The notes under the pieces: generated by a model | Told to the model about the DNA's origin: nothing | What the model saw: only the letters and a program-made list of their open reading frames with translations | Databases searched by the model: none | Shown here: piece after piece, positions 41,561 through 52,349 of the stretch | Numbering within the stretch: position 1 is the stretch's first letter | Layout of the letters: the number at the start of each line of letters is the position of its first letter | Position numbers and translations under genes: made by a program | Assembly: GCA_014529385.2 (NCBI GenBank) | Contig: CM043971.1 | Coordinates: 94,279,840 to 94,343,839 of the forward strand | Direction of reading: 5' to 3' | Source: Adiantum capillus-veneris | Lineage: Eukaryota > Streptophyta > Polypodiopsida > Polypodiales > Pteridaceae | Length of the DNA stretch: 64,000 bases

Positions 41561-44500
41561 GATGTCCTAAAATCAAAGGATTCTCTTTGAATTGTAAAGG
41601 GCTTGCAGACCCTTTAAGATCTCAGGTTATTAAGAACTGGCTTGTGGAAAATAACCTAAAGCCTGATTTGATTTGTTTACAAGAACTCAAGACCTCAGGT
41701 CAAACCTTGATGACTAACCTTAACAGATTGGGTGTTGGCTTCACTTGGTTTGTTACTGATCATCAAAATGGCAAAGGAGGTGCTGCCCTGGCAATTGCAA
41801 AAAAATACAAGGACCTTGTTGGAATCGTTCATAAAGGTTTAAATGGAAACTGGGTTGCTCTCTCTCTAAATGCACCTTTTAACTACACTATTGTTTCCAT
41901 TTATGGTGCTAACTCAATTTTTGAAAGGACTGCTATATGGGAAGAAATCTCCAACCTTCCCAACTCTTGTCTTTTAGCAGGAGATTTCAACATGGTGGAG
42001 TCTATTGATGAGAGGTGGAACATACTAAAACATTGTATACAGGGTCAAGAGAAGTTGAAATGGGAGTCTATGCTCAACAGAATTCAACTTGTGGACATCT
42101 CTTGTGATACTGGTTTTACATGGACTAACAAACAGGAAGGACCTTGTTTCAGAGCAGCTAGACTAGATAGACTGTACATGAATGCCAGTCTCCTACAGGA
42201 CCATTGGCAGGTGAGTTGTGAAAAAGATGCCTCTATCCTTCTCTGAGATCACTCTCTTGTCATTTTTGACCTTCATAAAGAAGAATGCATGTTTAGGGCT
42301 GGTTGGCCTCATTTGGATCAGCAGCCTTTGCTGGCTCTAATATACATTCAGGAAAAGATTAAAGTTATCTTTTTGAAGTGCTTTCAACAAAATAAATCTG
42401 CCTTTAAATCTTGGGATCAGGCTATTAAGGAGACTCAATCTCTCATGACATCTTACAAAAATAAGGCCAGAGAGGTTAGGGCCCATAGAAGGATGATGAT
42501 TAAGAATTAAATAGCAGATCTTGAGGGATCTGACCAGACCAACAGTCCTCCCTTCCCCCCCCCTATTAGAGATTAAACTAAGGCTGAGACAAGAGGAGCT
42601 CCTAGCTGCTAAGGACTCTCTTCTTTGGACCATAGATTATTGGGTTGGTAAAATAGACCAATCTAATGATCAGATGTATGCCCTTCTTAGAAAGAAGAAG
42701 ATCAAAGACTTTGTTCCTCTGCTCAAGGATAAAATTGGTTTTATGGCTACTTCTCATCAGGATAATCTCACTGTGGATAAGGAATACTATCACAACTTTT
42801 TCTCTTCTCCCCCTTCGAAGAGGGGCAGGTCACACTTCAGCAAGAGCCAAGATTGCTATGGCAAGGAAAAAAATGGTCACACCTGATCTTGCTAGATTGA
42901 TGGACCTGCCTCTTACAGAAGGGGAGTTGAAGGACTCTATTGAATCTCTTAAGAAAGGGAAATACCCAGGGATGGATGACATTCCTAACGAATTTTTCCA
43001 TGTCTTCAAGGACTTCATCACTCCTTTTCTCATGCTGATCTGGCACGAATCTTTAAGACTAGGAGCTCTTCCCACCTCAGCCAACACTAGTGTCATTAGG
43101 CTGATACACAAGAGGGAGGCTAAAGAGGACCTAGGTAGCTGGAGACCCATTTCTTGTCTGACTTCTATCTATAAGGTCTTTTCCTTGGCCTTAACTAGAA
43201 GAATCACTCCCGTTATGCACAAGATCATCTTACCTGAACAAAAGGGCTTCATCAAAGGGAGGTTCATATTAGATGCTATCATCACATTGTGGGAAGCTAT
43301 GGACTATGCTCAAGAATCTGGTCAAGACTTTGTCTTCTTCAAGATAGATTTTGACAAAGCCTATGATAGGATGTAATGGGACTTTATTTTCTAGTCTCTA
43401 CATGATATTGGATTTGGGAAATCTTTCATCAAATTTGTTACTGTCCTTTTTGGAAATGCCTATGCTAGATTGTCAATTAATGGTGAATTCACTGACTCTT
43501 TTGCTTTGACTAAATCCATAAGGCAGGGATGCCCCATTGCCCCTCTTCTCTATGCAATATTTTCAGACGCTTTAGGATGGTTGGTACAAGACTCTCTTTG
43601 CAAAGGTAAGTTGAAAGGCCTCAGTATTCCAGGAGCTCAGAAAGATCTCTGTGCAACAGTTTGCAGACGACACTAACTCACTGATTACTAATGAAGAGCA
43701 ATATATTAGAGAGTTTTGGGAATGTTTGGACACCTTCTGTACTGCTAGTGGCTCCCAAATAAATTATGCTAAAACATGCTTTAAAAGTTCAACAAGTACT
43801 GTCTCTCAGTTTATAACCGATGCAGGTTGCAAGCCCATTCAAGATGGTTAGATCTTCGGACTTCTAGGTATACCTATGGGGTTTAAGGTCACATTTTCTC
43901 AGAGGTGGGACTGGGTGTTGTTGAAGTTCAGAAACAAATTCTACAAATGGAACTCCTATTAGAAATCTATATCCTCAAGAGCCTTTGTGTTGAACCACTA
44001 CATTCTACCCTCTCTAATCTATTTCTTGTCGTGTTGGTCACCAACCAAATATCAGCTTAACAAAGTCTTTTCCATGGCAAGGAGCTTCCTGTGGGGGGGA
44101 GACTTGGATCATCCAGCCATACCAAAGGTATCATGGGACACTTGCTGTACACCCAAGGAGGAAGGCGGCCTTGGAATTCTGAACCGCACATACCTGTCTA
44201 CCAGAATGGCAGGAAAATGGATCCTCAGGTCCATAGATTGCGAGGATTATTGGGCATTGCTGGTTAAGAGGAAAGTGTCCTCTTTTTCCATCCTGGTGTA
44301 CAAAGCCTGGTCCAACCTATCTCTTAAAGACATCATTGTCTCCCCCATGAAATTCAAACTCTCAAGAACCAAACTTATTGGCAGACTGTGGGAAGCTTGG
44401 AACCATATCAAAGTTGGATGGAGACCACCAAAGTATATAAGTTCTAATCACTCTTTTTTTCAGGAAGATCCACCTTGGTTTGACTTTTTGCAGTAAAATC

Positions 44501-45437
44501 TAAATTTCTTCTCTCAAGAAGAGCTCATAAGCTATTCAAAAAAGGCATGAAGGATTGGAGGGACATTATGTACAAAAATAATCAGATGCTCCGGGATGAG
44601 TTTGGGATAACATCAGGTGAAGCTGATTGGTGCCTAGTAAGGTTGCAGGAAGTTCAAGCTACCTTTTCTACTCCTGATAGAGGAACTAGCAAGGGAAAAC
44701 TTGCAACAGTTGCACATCTTATGTTCAATCACTTCAATCAAGCAGGTGGTCTCGATGAGAAGTTGAAGAGGAAACTCAACAAGCAATGGAACCTCCAATG
44801 GAGCTCCAAACAGTGGGCCTACAAATTCAAATGTACATGGGCTTATGCTGGAAAGAATAACACTCTTCTTTGGATGCTTCTTCACCAAGGACTATGGACT
44901 GGAGCAAAAGCCCTTAGGATTGGCAAAGGAGATGGGAAGTGTCAAAGGTGCCTCACTGCAGTTGATGACTGTAAACATCTCTTCTATAAATGCCCCTGTA
45001 ATTCCTTTCTGATTAAAGAGCTCACTGCATTGTGTATGAAGCTGGGAAAATGGAACCTTAGTCTTGAAGATGTGCTGCTTGGCAATTGTAAAGGTTTGGA
45101 TATACTACTATGGAATGTCTAGAGGGGGTTCATCCTATGGCATGTATGGTCACAAAGAGTAGTTGTTAACCTACAAACTTCAACTCCCCCTCCTCTGTGT
45201 ATTTTAAGGCATGACCTCTTGTCCTCTGCCTCCCAGTTATGTAAGTCTATCAATGAAGCCCCTGACCCTACTGTTAACATCACTGCTATCTAGAAGGAGA
45301 ATAGATGGCAGCAATGGAAAACCAAGGTCTCTAGGATTTACTCCCCTATCAGGCTCATCATGAGGGATCTCCTTTTGTAGAACCTTTTGGGGCTATCCCA
45401 CCCCCTACCTGTGGGACCTTTGTACCTCCTTTTTTAA
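41557..45437 (+). pseudogene. LINE ORF2 (endonuclease + reverse transcriptase)
   Basis: ATG at 41557 overlaps the ORF1 stop as ATGA. APE-type endonuclease at 41557-42246 (LICLQELK, GGAALAI, LLAGDFNMV); a TGA at 42244 hits the SDH motif position. RT at about 42900-43850: GMDDIPNEFF, GSWRPISCL, QKGFIKGR, FFKIDFDKAYD, then IRQGCPIAPLLYAIF and QFADDTN. C-terminal zinc finger near 44939 (CQRCLTAVDDCKHLFYKC). At least three stops and several frameshifts, including in the RT and after 42510. Inactive. Confidence 0.93.
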
Positions 45438-45475
45438 TTTTCTACTAATCATTACCACTCTGTTAAAAAAAAAAA

Positions 45476-45490
45476 AAACTTTTTCAAGCC
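45476..45490. repeat. LINE target-site duplication, right
   Basis: Exact copy of 40007-40021. Confidence 0.95.
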
Positions 45491-46440
45491 TTCTTTTCCA
45501 AGTCCAACCACCCAAGTTTTTTTTTATAATCAATAACTTAAGATCTCTTTCATGCATGCTTCCCATGCAGTCGGTGCTCCGTGCACTGATTTTCAAGCCA
45601 CAAAATGCTTCCAAGAGCCATCAACCCGGAGTCCAAGCTCGCCAAACCACACCACATGTGGACTTTTCCGAGGCCGCAAACCGAGAAAATTATCTGCGTG
45701 CACTCCATTGCTAAATGCTCCCATATTTACCGGGCCGTAATTCGACGCCCGAAGCTCAGAATCACAAGCCGTCAAAACTTGTTGACTCCACATGATTTCC
45801 TTCATCTGCTTGAACTTTTTTGAGGCCTAAAAAACTCTATATCCAGAGCTCCGATTTGCTATCCGCGAAGACAAGCATGCTCCAGAACTTGAGCACTACA
45901 CATGTATATATTGACACCAGCCTGGGACACCTGTCCCCAACTTCCCTGTCCGTCGGGGATCTGCTGCACACTCCAAATTTAAACTTCAGTATCTTGCACA
46001 CCGGGGCTCCGTTTGACGAGCCGTTTAGATCGGCTTCTAGAGCACACTGAACACTATATTTCACGACACTGATTTGGCATTTCGGACACCTTGACCTACC
46101 ATCCCATCTGGACCATCCTTGAGCCTCCTTGGCCTAAAAAGTCTTATGGAGCATACACTTCCGCTATCCTTTGGCTGCTCAGGTCCTTGGTACCTGCCCT
46201 AGCCTTCAACACTACACTTGCTTGCTGCCTCTGCTTGGTATAGAACACTTTCTAGCTCGGACCAACTTTGGCTGCACCAACGTTCTCCAAATCAATGTGC
46301 CTCAATCAAGGGATTTTCCTTTTGCACTTGGCACAAGGACAAGAGAGTTTGTTCTTGAGCCATCTATCACATTCAGGGACGTTCAGAGAGCCAGGATCAT
46401 CCCAATCATCCTGCACATGCATGAAAGAGAGACAAGTTAA
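45491..46440 (-). other. Continuation of element F sequence right of the LINE
   Basis: Continues the sequence broken at 40021. No domain in either strand; short frames are not supported. Presumably the rest of the F LTR U3 or its flank. Confidence 0.4.
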
Positions 46441-46589
46441 TGGTTAATTTAAATTTTTTATTTATAAATCATATGTGCCCTAAAAGCCAAAAAATAGCTA
46501 TATTTTCAATAGGAAAATAGAGAGAAATGACTAAAAATATATTTTAAAAAAGTGCAATGAGTACTTATTAGAGTAGATGGCTAAATTTC
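46441..46589. other. AT-rich spacer before element E
   Basis: AT-rich with no feature. A target duplication for E cannot be checked because its 3' end is outside the window. Confidence 0.4.
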
Positions 46590-47501
46590 TGTTAGCAGCA
46601 AGCTAACTTGGATCACATTTTTTAGAGCTTTCATTGTAAAAACATTTATTATTTTGATGAATCGAGAATATTGTAACTCCTATTTTCTAGATAAATATTG
46701 TAATTGATGAGCCGGGGCTACAAGATTCCAAATTGTATCAACCTATATTTAGTTAAAGCTCTCAGATTATTAGTTTTGACCATCAAAAACCTTGGCTAAG
46801 GTATAAAAGTCAATTTTGTAAAGTTTATTATTAAGTTTTGGATAATGAAATACATAGCGTGAGCTAACGGAGCTCACTTCTCTCCTTCTTGTGCTTCCTA
46901 CTTCCTCCCCGGTTGTCACATTATAGTCGCGTCTGTTGTGTTGCAACCGCAGGTAAGAGCTCTACGCATTGACATAAGCATTTCATAGTATTTCGTAGCT
47001 TTTGGCGTCGCCGACCGGCGGCCTAATCTCATCATAAGTAGGAATTTACACTTCAAAATCAAAAACCTAAGTATAGGCGGGGTATTGGGGCATCATTGCT
47101 AAGCATTTAGATGCATTCTGAGTAGAAAATGACTAGGTCAAAAATCCACTACTATTAATAATCGCAATTTTTGCACTTGATCTAAAGTGGGATTTGAGAC
47201 CATAAGCATGTGTTCTTAGGTCTTATAAACATGTCCGAGAAGTTTTGTTACATTTGGATCTCATTTGATGCTATAACGAATGTGATTTGTTTGCCGATGA
47301 GCAATTGACTTTTGGTGATTTCAGTCATTTGAGTGTAGCTTGAGATGAATGTGAGTTGTTTGTTGTTTTCCAAGATATTGACAACCTCTTGTAGCCTCTA
47401 TGCACTAGTTGAGTCAAATTCGTCCCATGGATTGACAATTTATTCGTGGTTCCCGCTATGTCTACAATAAGATAGGAGTAAGGTTAGACACCCGTCCCAC
47501 A
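46590..47501 (+). mobile_element. 5' LTR of element E
   Basis: 912 bp from TGTTAGCAGCAAGC to CCCGTCCCACA, two bases before the PBS. TATA box at 46802-46808. A consensus plant 5' splice site CAG|GTAAGAG lies at 46952/46953, downstream of the expected start. Confidence 0.7.
46802..46808 (+). promoter_or_regulatory. TATA box of element E LTR
   Basis: GGTATAAAAGTC, about 210 bp into the LTR; a CT-rich leader-type region follows at 46870-46915. Confidence 0.6.
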
Positions 47502-47503
47502 TT

Positions 47504-47521
47504 TGGCGCCACTACCGGGGA
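47504..47521 (+). other. Primer-binding site of element E
   Basis: TGGCGCCACTACCGGGGA, close to the TGGCGCCGTTGCCGGGGA used by many plant Ty3 elements (and by element D here). Confidence 0.85.
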
Positions 47522-49399
47522 CCGAAGAGACCTAACAAAGGGAAAAACACGAGCATCTTGTGAAGTTATCCTTTAACTTCCTCTAAGATTGCCTAGAGTA
47601 AAAACTTTATTTTTAAAATTGCATAGCTTAAGATTGTAGTCTTTTGCTGTGTAGATGTAGCTTGGAAGTAATTGTACTTGCTGAGTCCCTTTAGGATTGT
47701 AGAATTGTAGGATTAGATTAGGATTTTAAGAATGATTGATGGAAAAGACAAGTCTTAAGATCAATGCTCAAGAAACCATAAAACCAAGAACACGAGTGTT
47801 TGTGGACACTTTCCACGATCCCATTGCTATAAAACCTAGGAGTAGGGTAAGTAGAATCCCATGTGGATTTCAAGACATTGATCTCTCCGAAATAATCAAT
47901 TGTGAGTTGTTACGTGAAGCTGGAAAATTTCAGGTCTACGGCTAGAAATAGCACCAGAAGACTATCAACCACTCAATCCGACTGGAGAGTATGATTTAAA
48001 AAGTTGTATGAACCAGTGGTGGGTAAGCTCAAGGACACATTGAGGTAAAAATTTCAAGAGTTTGCAAAAACTCAGATTATTTACTTTTTCTTGACATTTT
48101 ATGCCAAATTAAGTTTTGACCTCAAAGGCTTAAAATTGCTCATGAAAAGACTGTTCAAAAAAGTGTTCATTTTGGGCCTAAAGTAAATAATCGGCGATTA
48201 TTTACTTTCATCTCAAAATTGACCAAGGTTGAAACCATAGACTCTATGCATGTATACAAACAACTTTTGTAAAGGTCCATGGAATTTGGATCACCAAACT
48301 GACCAAAGCAGGGGTAAAAACTAAATTTTGTACCGACTTTCAAGAACTTGAGTGTAAAATGAGAAACATTTGTTCAAACCAAGTGAAACTTGACTTATAG
48401 GCTTATATTGAGGTGATAAACAAGTGTATATGCTCAGTTGACCAAAAAGATGCAAAAATTTTCCAACTATAAATAATCGCGATTATTTACATCTATACCA
48501 TTTTTCACCTTTTTGGACCAAGTCAACATACCACCAGATTTACCATGTTGTATTAAGCCCACAAATCTAAAGATTTGGATCATTGGATTGAAAATTAAGG
48601 CCAAATTTGCAAAGTCAATTTGCTAATACAAAACTGATGACCATTTGAACAAAAATCGTTCAAACTTGATGAAACTTGGCTAGGGAGCTAAAGTTGAGAT
48701 ACTTAACAGATCTGTGTCAAGATTGGGACAAAAAATTGCAAAAAAATAGATGGAGTAAATAATCGCGATTATTTACATTTGCTATAAAAATTAATAATCT
48801 TGCACATTTGAGTATACCACAAGGTCAAGCATATCAAGTAGACCACACAAATCAATTTTGGTGAAATTTGGATCACAAAAGTCAGACTTAAGCCAGATTC
48901 TTGAAAATCGAGTTGGTGGACACGGAACAGTTGATAACTTGAACACATTTTGTCCAAACTTGGTGAAATTTGTCTAGAGACCTTAACAAGTTGTATACTT
49001 GACACCATTTTTGACTTTTGAACTTGTACAATGTTAGACCAACATAATACGAGGCCACCGGGAAATTTTGGGTTCAATTGGATCCAAATTGGTACATGTT
49101 CACTCAGTTTCTAGGTTGCAGATTAGTCCTTTGGTTTTTTGCAAAAGTGAAATCTGAAAGTCTCAAGTACTGACTCACTTAGCTCGATTTGAAGTGATAC
49201 ATATAGACCAGTCACAATAGTTAGTAGGAATTGCACAGTCTTTGTGAAAGAATAGCTAACTTGATAAAAACTGATACAGGAATCCGGTTGCAGACAAGGA
49301 ATTGAAACCTTGATAGAAGTTGCAATCAAGTCAAGTGAAAGAAGTTGACAATAAGTTAATCCGACGGTAAGTACTCTATCCAGGTCTTCATGAGTCCAT
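47522..49399 (+). other. Leader of element E with phased palindromic repeats
   Basis: Nearly 1.9 kb between PBS and gag. The part from about 48070 to 49080 consists of diverged tandem units, each with phrases such as GTTCAAAC..TGAAACTTG and GACCAA. Three units contain a palindrome. A 69-codon frame at 47736-47945 is present but unsupported. Confidence 0.6.
48183..48776. repeat. Three near-identical 20-23-bp palindromes spaced 286 bp
   Basis: GTAAATAATCG-G-CGATTATTTAC at 48183-48205, then a 20-bp form with centre CGCG at 48470-48489, and a 22-bp perfect form at 48755-48776. Centres are 286 bp apart in both intervals. The sequences between are homologous but well diverged, so the palindromes are much better conserved than their surroundings. 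Confidence 0.85.
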
Positions 49400-50197
49400 A
49401 TGAACCTTAGATCTAGTCGTATACTAGATAATCAAGGCATATTTGGAGAAACCGCTGGTAGAGTATCCACGGAAGAAAGTGTGAATCAAGGAAATTCGTT
49501 GCACACTATCCTTGAAGAAGTCTCAGACACTTTTTCAGATTCAACATCTGAAATGTCTCCCTATTCAACTCATTCAAAAACCGGAATGACAGTGCACTAT
49601 AAGCATATACTCTCTTTTCATAAGCCTAATCGTCATGGAGCTCAGGTTTACCTGGATCCTAATGAAGAGTATGCTATTCGCATTGATAACCATGGCATTG
49701 AGTTTGAAGAGGAAATCAGGGCAAACAAACAAGGAAAAATGTATATGGATAGAAACGAAACTCAGTATTTACAAGTTGAAAACCTTGACGTGATAGAAAA
49801 ATGGTGGGGGTTAGAAGTAAATACCATTATTCCAGATATGGCCGCAAAAGAAGGACCACCAAATTTAGAATTTGAGGGATACGATCAAGTTGATTTGAAG
49901 CCTTTGAAACGGCTTAGTACAGATAATCCTAGGATCGGAGTCTATTGTTGGGAGGATAGAAACATCAAAGATCTTCTATGGACTTCGCATGCCAAATCAG
50001 GACAGCTAACACCCATGAAGATCATCTATATCTTCAAAATCAAAGACAAGGGATCAACAGATCTACCAACCTACGATTGTTATAACAATAACTTTGCTAT
50101 GATGACTCCTGAAGAGGTGGAACAAACCAAATACCAAGGGTACTCCATAAGGGATTGGATATTGGACCCAAGGACCAAAAACTATTCCAAGAGATGA
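49400..50197 (+). CDS. Element E Gag N-terminal frame
   Basis: 265 codons from ATG. The opening MNLRSSRILDNQG parallels MHLRSWRVLEHEH of element D's Gag, so the two elements share a Gag lineage. The rest is acidic/hydrophilic with no named domain. It ends at a stop at 50197; Gag continues in another frame. Confidence 0.55.
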   Translation: MNLRSSRILDNQGIFGETAGRVSTEESVNQGNSLHTILEEVSDTFSDSTSEMSPYSTHSKTGMTVHYKHILSFHKPNRHGAQVYLDPNEEYAIRIDNHGIEFEEEIRANKQGKMYMDRNETQYLQVENLDVIEKWWGLEVNTIIPDMAAKEGPPNLEFEGYDQVDLKPLKRLSTDNPRIGVYCWEDRNIKDLLWTSHAKSGQLTPMKIIYIFKIKDKGSTDLPTYDCYNNNFAMMTPEEVEQTKYQGYSIRDWILDPRTKNYSKR

Positions 50198-50769
50198 ACA
50201 CTGTGAGAGATCTTTTGAGAGTAATGTTAAGAAACCAAAAACCACCTCATCACGAAGAAAACCGGGTGACACTAAAGCCAGTCCAGGGCTACATGAGTCA
50301 CTATTTCCAACAGACTGGTTTGAAGGACTCAAAACAGGACCAATTGCCAGGAGACCGGGAGTTGAATCAAATAGACGTGTCAGACCAGCTGATTTTCAAA
50401 AATGGGCCAGAAAATACAGTGGAATTGGGGATCCATATGACCACTTAGCAAGCTTTAAACAAGTGCTAAGAGCAGAATGTATATTTGATTTCCTTACTCA
50501 ATTCGAGGGATTTGGAATGACATTAGAAGGAAAAGAATTGACATGGTTCCAAAACATTCCACCAAGGTCAATCATGGATTTGAATACATTAGCTCAAGGA
50601 TTTATAGCTACTTGTTTCAAAACGAGGATCAAACACAATACTGTAGCTAAAATCTACAGTTTCAAACAGAAACAAGGTGAGTCTGTTAGGGATTGTGCAA
50701 CTTGAATGAAGAAATACATTGCAAGATGTCCAGAGCTAGAGATACATGTAGAGGAAAGACTAGTATCAT
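50198..50769 (+). pseudogene. Element E Gag core, interrupted by element D
   Basis: The frame from 50463 gives a Ty3-type Gag core (FEGFGMTLEGKELTWFQNI, then YSFKQKQGESVRDC), with a stop at 50703 and further sequence (ARCPELEIHVEERLVSLF) up to 50769, where the LTR of element D begins. The segment 50155-50448 is in a different frame. D shows the equivalent GESVRDFISR block. Confidence 0.7.
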
Positions 50770-51083
50770 TGTTTGTTAACCCTCGTGGCTCACGGACACC
50801 CTATCGCTTACGACGGACACCGTAACCGTATTATTTATTTAAGTAGAGTCAGGCACCGAGCTTGTCGGTCCAATAGGGAAAGGTAGAGTGATCGCCGATG
50901 AGAGGCGCACTCTAACACGAACATGCTAGGGTTAATTGGCTAAGCATGGGCGCCCAAGTGTGAATGGGGTGAGCTCACATAAAAGCCAATTAAACCTAAA
51001 ATTGAGTCATTCTCTCATTGTGCAATAGAAGCTTCTCTTGCTCCATCTCCACCTTCTCCTTCACCATCTCCTTGTGTGTGTGC

Positions 51084-51118
<35 letters not shown>

Positions 51119-51371
51119 TGTGAGAGTGTGTGTGCGATCGAGCGTTGCGGTGGCACGACGGCGGCGAGGCGGTTGAGCGCGGCGTAGCGGCGTCTCCCTC
51201 TTCTTCGCGGCGAGGAATCCACCACGAAGGCGAGCGTAGAGAGGTGAGTGACACACCCTTTGCTCTCTTGAGCTTGCTAGTTTAGGCTTGTTGTGTGCTT
51301 GGAGCCATTTGTGGCTCGCACACGGTGTATTGGCAAGTCCCTTGCTTCGACAGTGCGGCAAGGAGCGCACA
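50770..51371 (+). mobile_element. 5' LTR of element D
   Basis: About 602 bp, TGTTTGTTAACC...GCGCACA. Contains a TATA-like CATAAAAG at about 50977, a GT/GA repeat at 51071-51118, a GC-rich stretch, and a 5' splice-site consensus GAG|GTGAGTG at 51243/51244. Confidence 0.65.
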
Positions 51372-51375
51372 TTTA

Positions 51376-51393
51376 TGGCGCCGTTGCCGGGGA
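51376..51393 (+). other. Primer-binding site of element D
   Basis: TGGCGCCGTTGCCGGGGA, four bases after the LTR end. Confidence 0.9.
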
Positions 51394-52349
51394 AATGCCC
51401 TACACTAAGCTCGGTTAAGCACTTTACGCTTTCTTGTGGTGCAATTTCTATCATAGGAAAGGTAGGGAATGAGTGTGTGTAGTTGTGTGGAGATTTCTTT
51501 TTTTTGCGTTTTTTGGTTTGCACTGCACAATTAGCGTTTCTTGCGTTTTTGCATTTTCTGCATTTTCTGTGTTTTCACTGCACAGTTCTGTCAAGTTTCA
51601 ATTTCTGCATTTTCTTTGTTTTCTGTGTTTTCTGGTTTGTGCACAGCTAGGCGCACAGTTAGTTAATTAAGTAGTAGTAATTAGGTGAACCACTGATTAG
51701 CAGGTCAGTAGGTAGGTGGGACAGTAAATAGTTAGGTGAGGTCAACGCGCACCAAAACGCGTACCAAATAATATCGCAAAAAAAATAAATAATTAAAAAA
51801 AAAATTGGAAAAAAAAAACCGAAAAAAAAAACCGTGAGCGAGGGGGAGGTTAGATTTTCGAAAATAAAAAACGTGAGTTATAAAAACGGACGAGTTGGTT
51901 TGTATAAAAGTTAGATCGGGATCATTTCCCCAAGCCCAAGCCCAAGCCCAAGCCCAAGCCCAGGCCTCAGTCCTCAGTCTTATGATATATACTAGACTCA
52001 CTCTTATATATATACCCTACCTCCTCAAGAGGGAATGAGAGCATGTGGGACAAGTCCTCCACTCTCCTCCCCTCTCTTCCCACTTGCACCCTTAGACTTG
52101 CTATTTGGAGCCTAGTTCCCCAGCTAGGAAAAGACTGTTTCGGGCTTTTCTGGAGCAAAATAGAACCAAACGGTGGGCTGTAAAGCACAGCGCGTCTCTC
52201 CTAGCGATATGCTCGTTTTGAGCTATCACACGGCCCATTCCATGACACGCTCTAAAAAATCTAGCAAAAAAACAAACAAAAAACACGCTAAAACCTAGTC
52301 ACAAGGCCTCCTAGAGAAGCTTTTTGACACCTTAGGGTATCAAAAGCAC
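51394..52349 (+). other. Leader of element D
   Basis: Contains T-rich repeats of TTTTCTG (51530-51640), an A-rich stretch (51775-51835), a TATA-like GTATAAAAG at 51902, and a hexanucleotide array. No supported gene. Confidence 0.5.
51928..51963. repeat. (CCCAAG)n hexanucleotide array
   Basis: About six copies. On the minus strand it translates as alternating Ala-Trp, an artefact. Confidence 0.9.

Larger units (their letters stand above)
40022..45475 (+). mobile_element. Full-length L1-type LINE with poly-A tail
   Basis: 5.45 kb. The 15-bp target duplication on both sides is perfect, the tail is a run of about 14 A at 45465-45478 (its last bases overlap the right duplication), and both ORF1 and ORF2 are present, so 5' truncation did not occur. 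Many stops and frameshifts show it is no longer active, yet the target duplication has no mismatch. Confidence 0.95.
37321..46440 (-). mobile_element. Element F: minus-strand LTR retrotransposon remnant (LTR, PBS, gag), split by a LINE
   Basis: On the minus strand: LTR to the right of 39250 (continuing beyond the LINE to about 46440), primer-binding site at 39231-39249, broken gag at 39240-38166, and an acidic frame at 38129-37321. No protease, RT or integrase. The LINE at 40022-45475 sits in its LTR. The right end is tentative. Confidence 0.55.

Noticed and set aside
50996-51523. 175-codon minus-strand frame across the D LTR
   Set aside because: Antisense to the LTR, PBS and GT/GA repeat; basic and low complexity.
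51732-52001. Minus-strand frame with alternating Ala-Trp
   Set aside because: Product of the CCCAAG hexanucleotide array.
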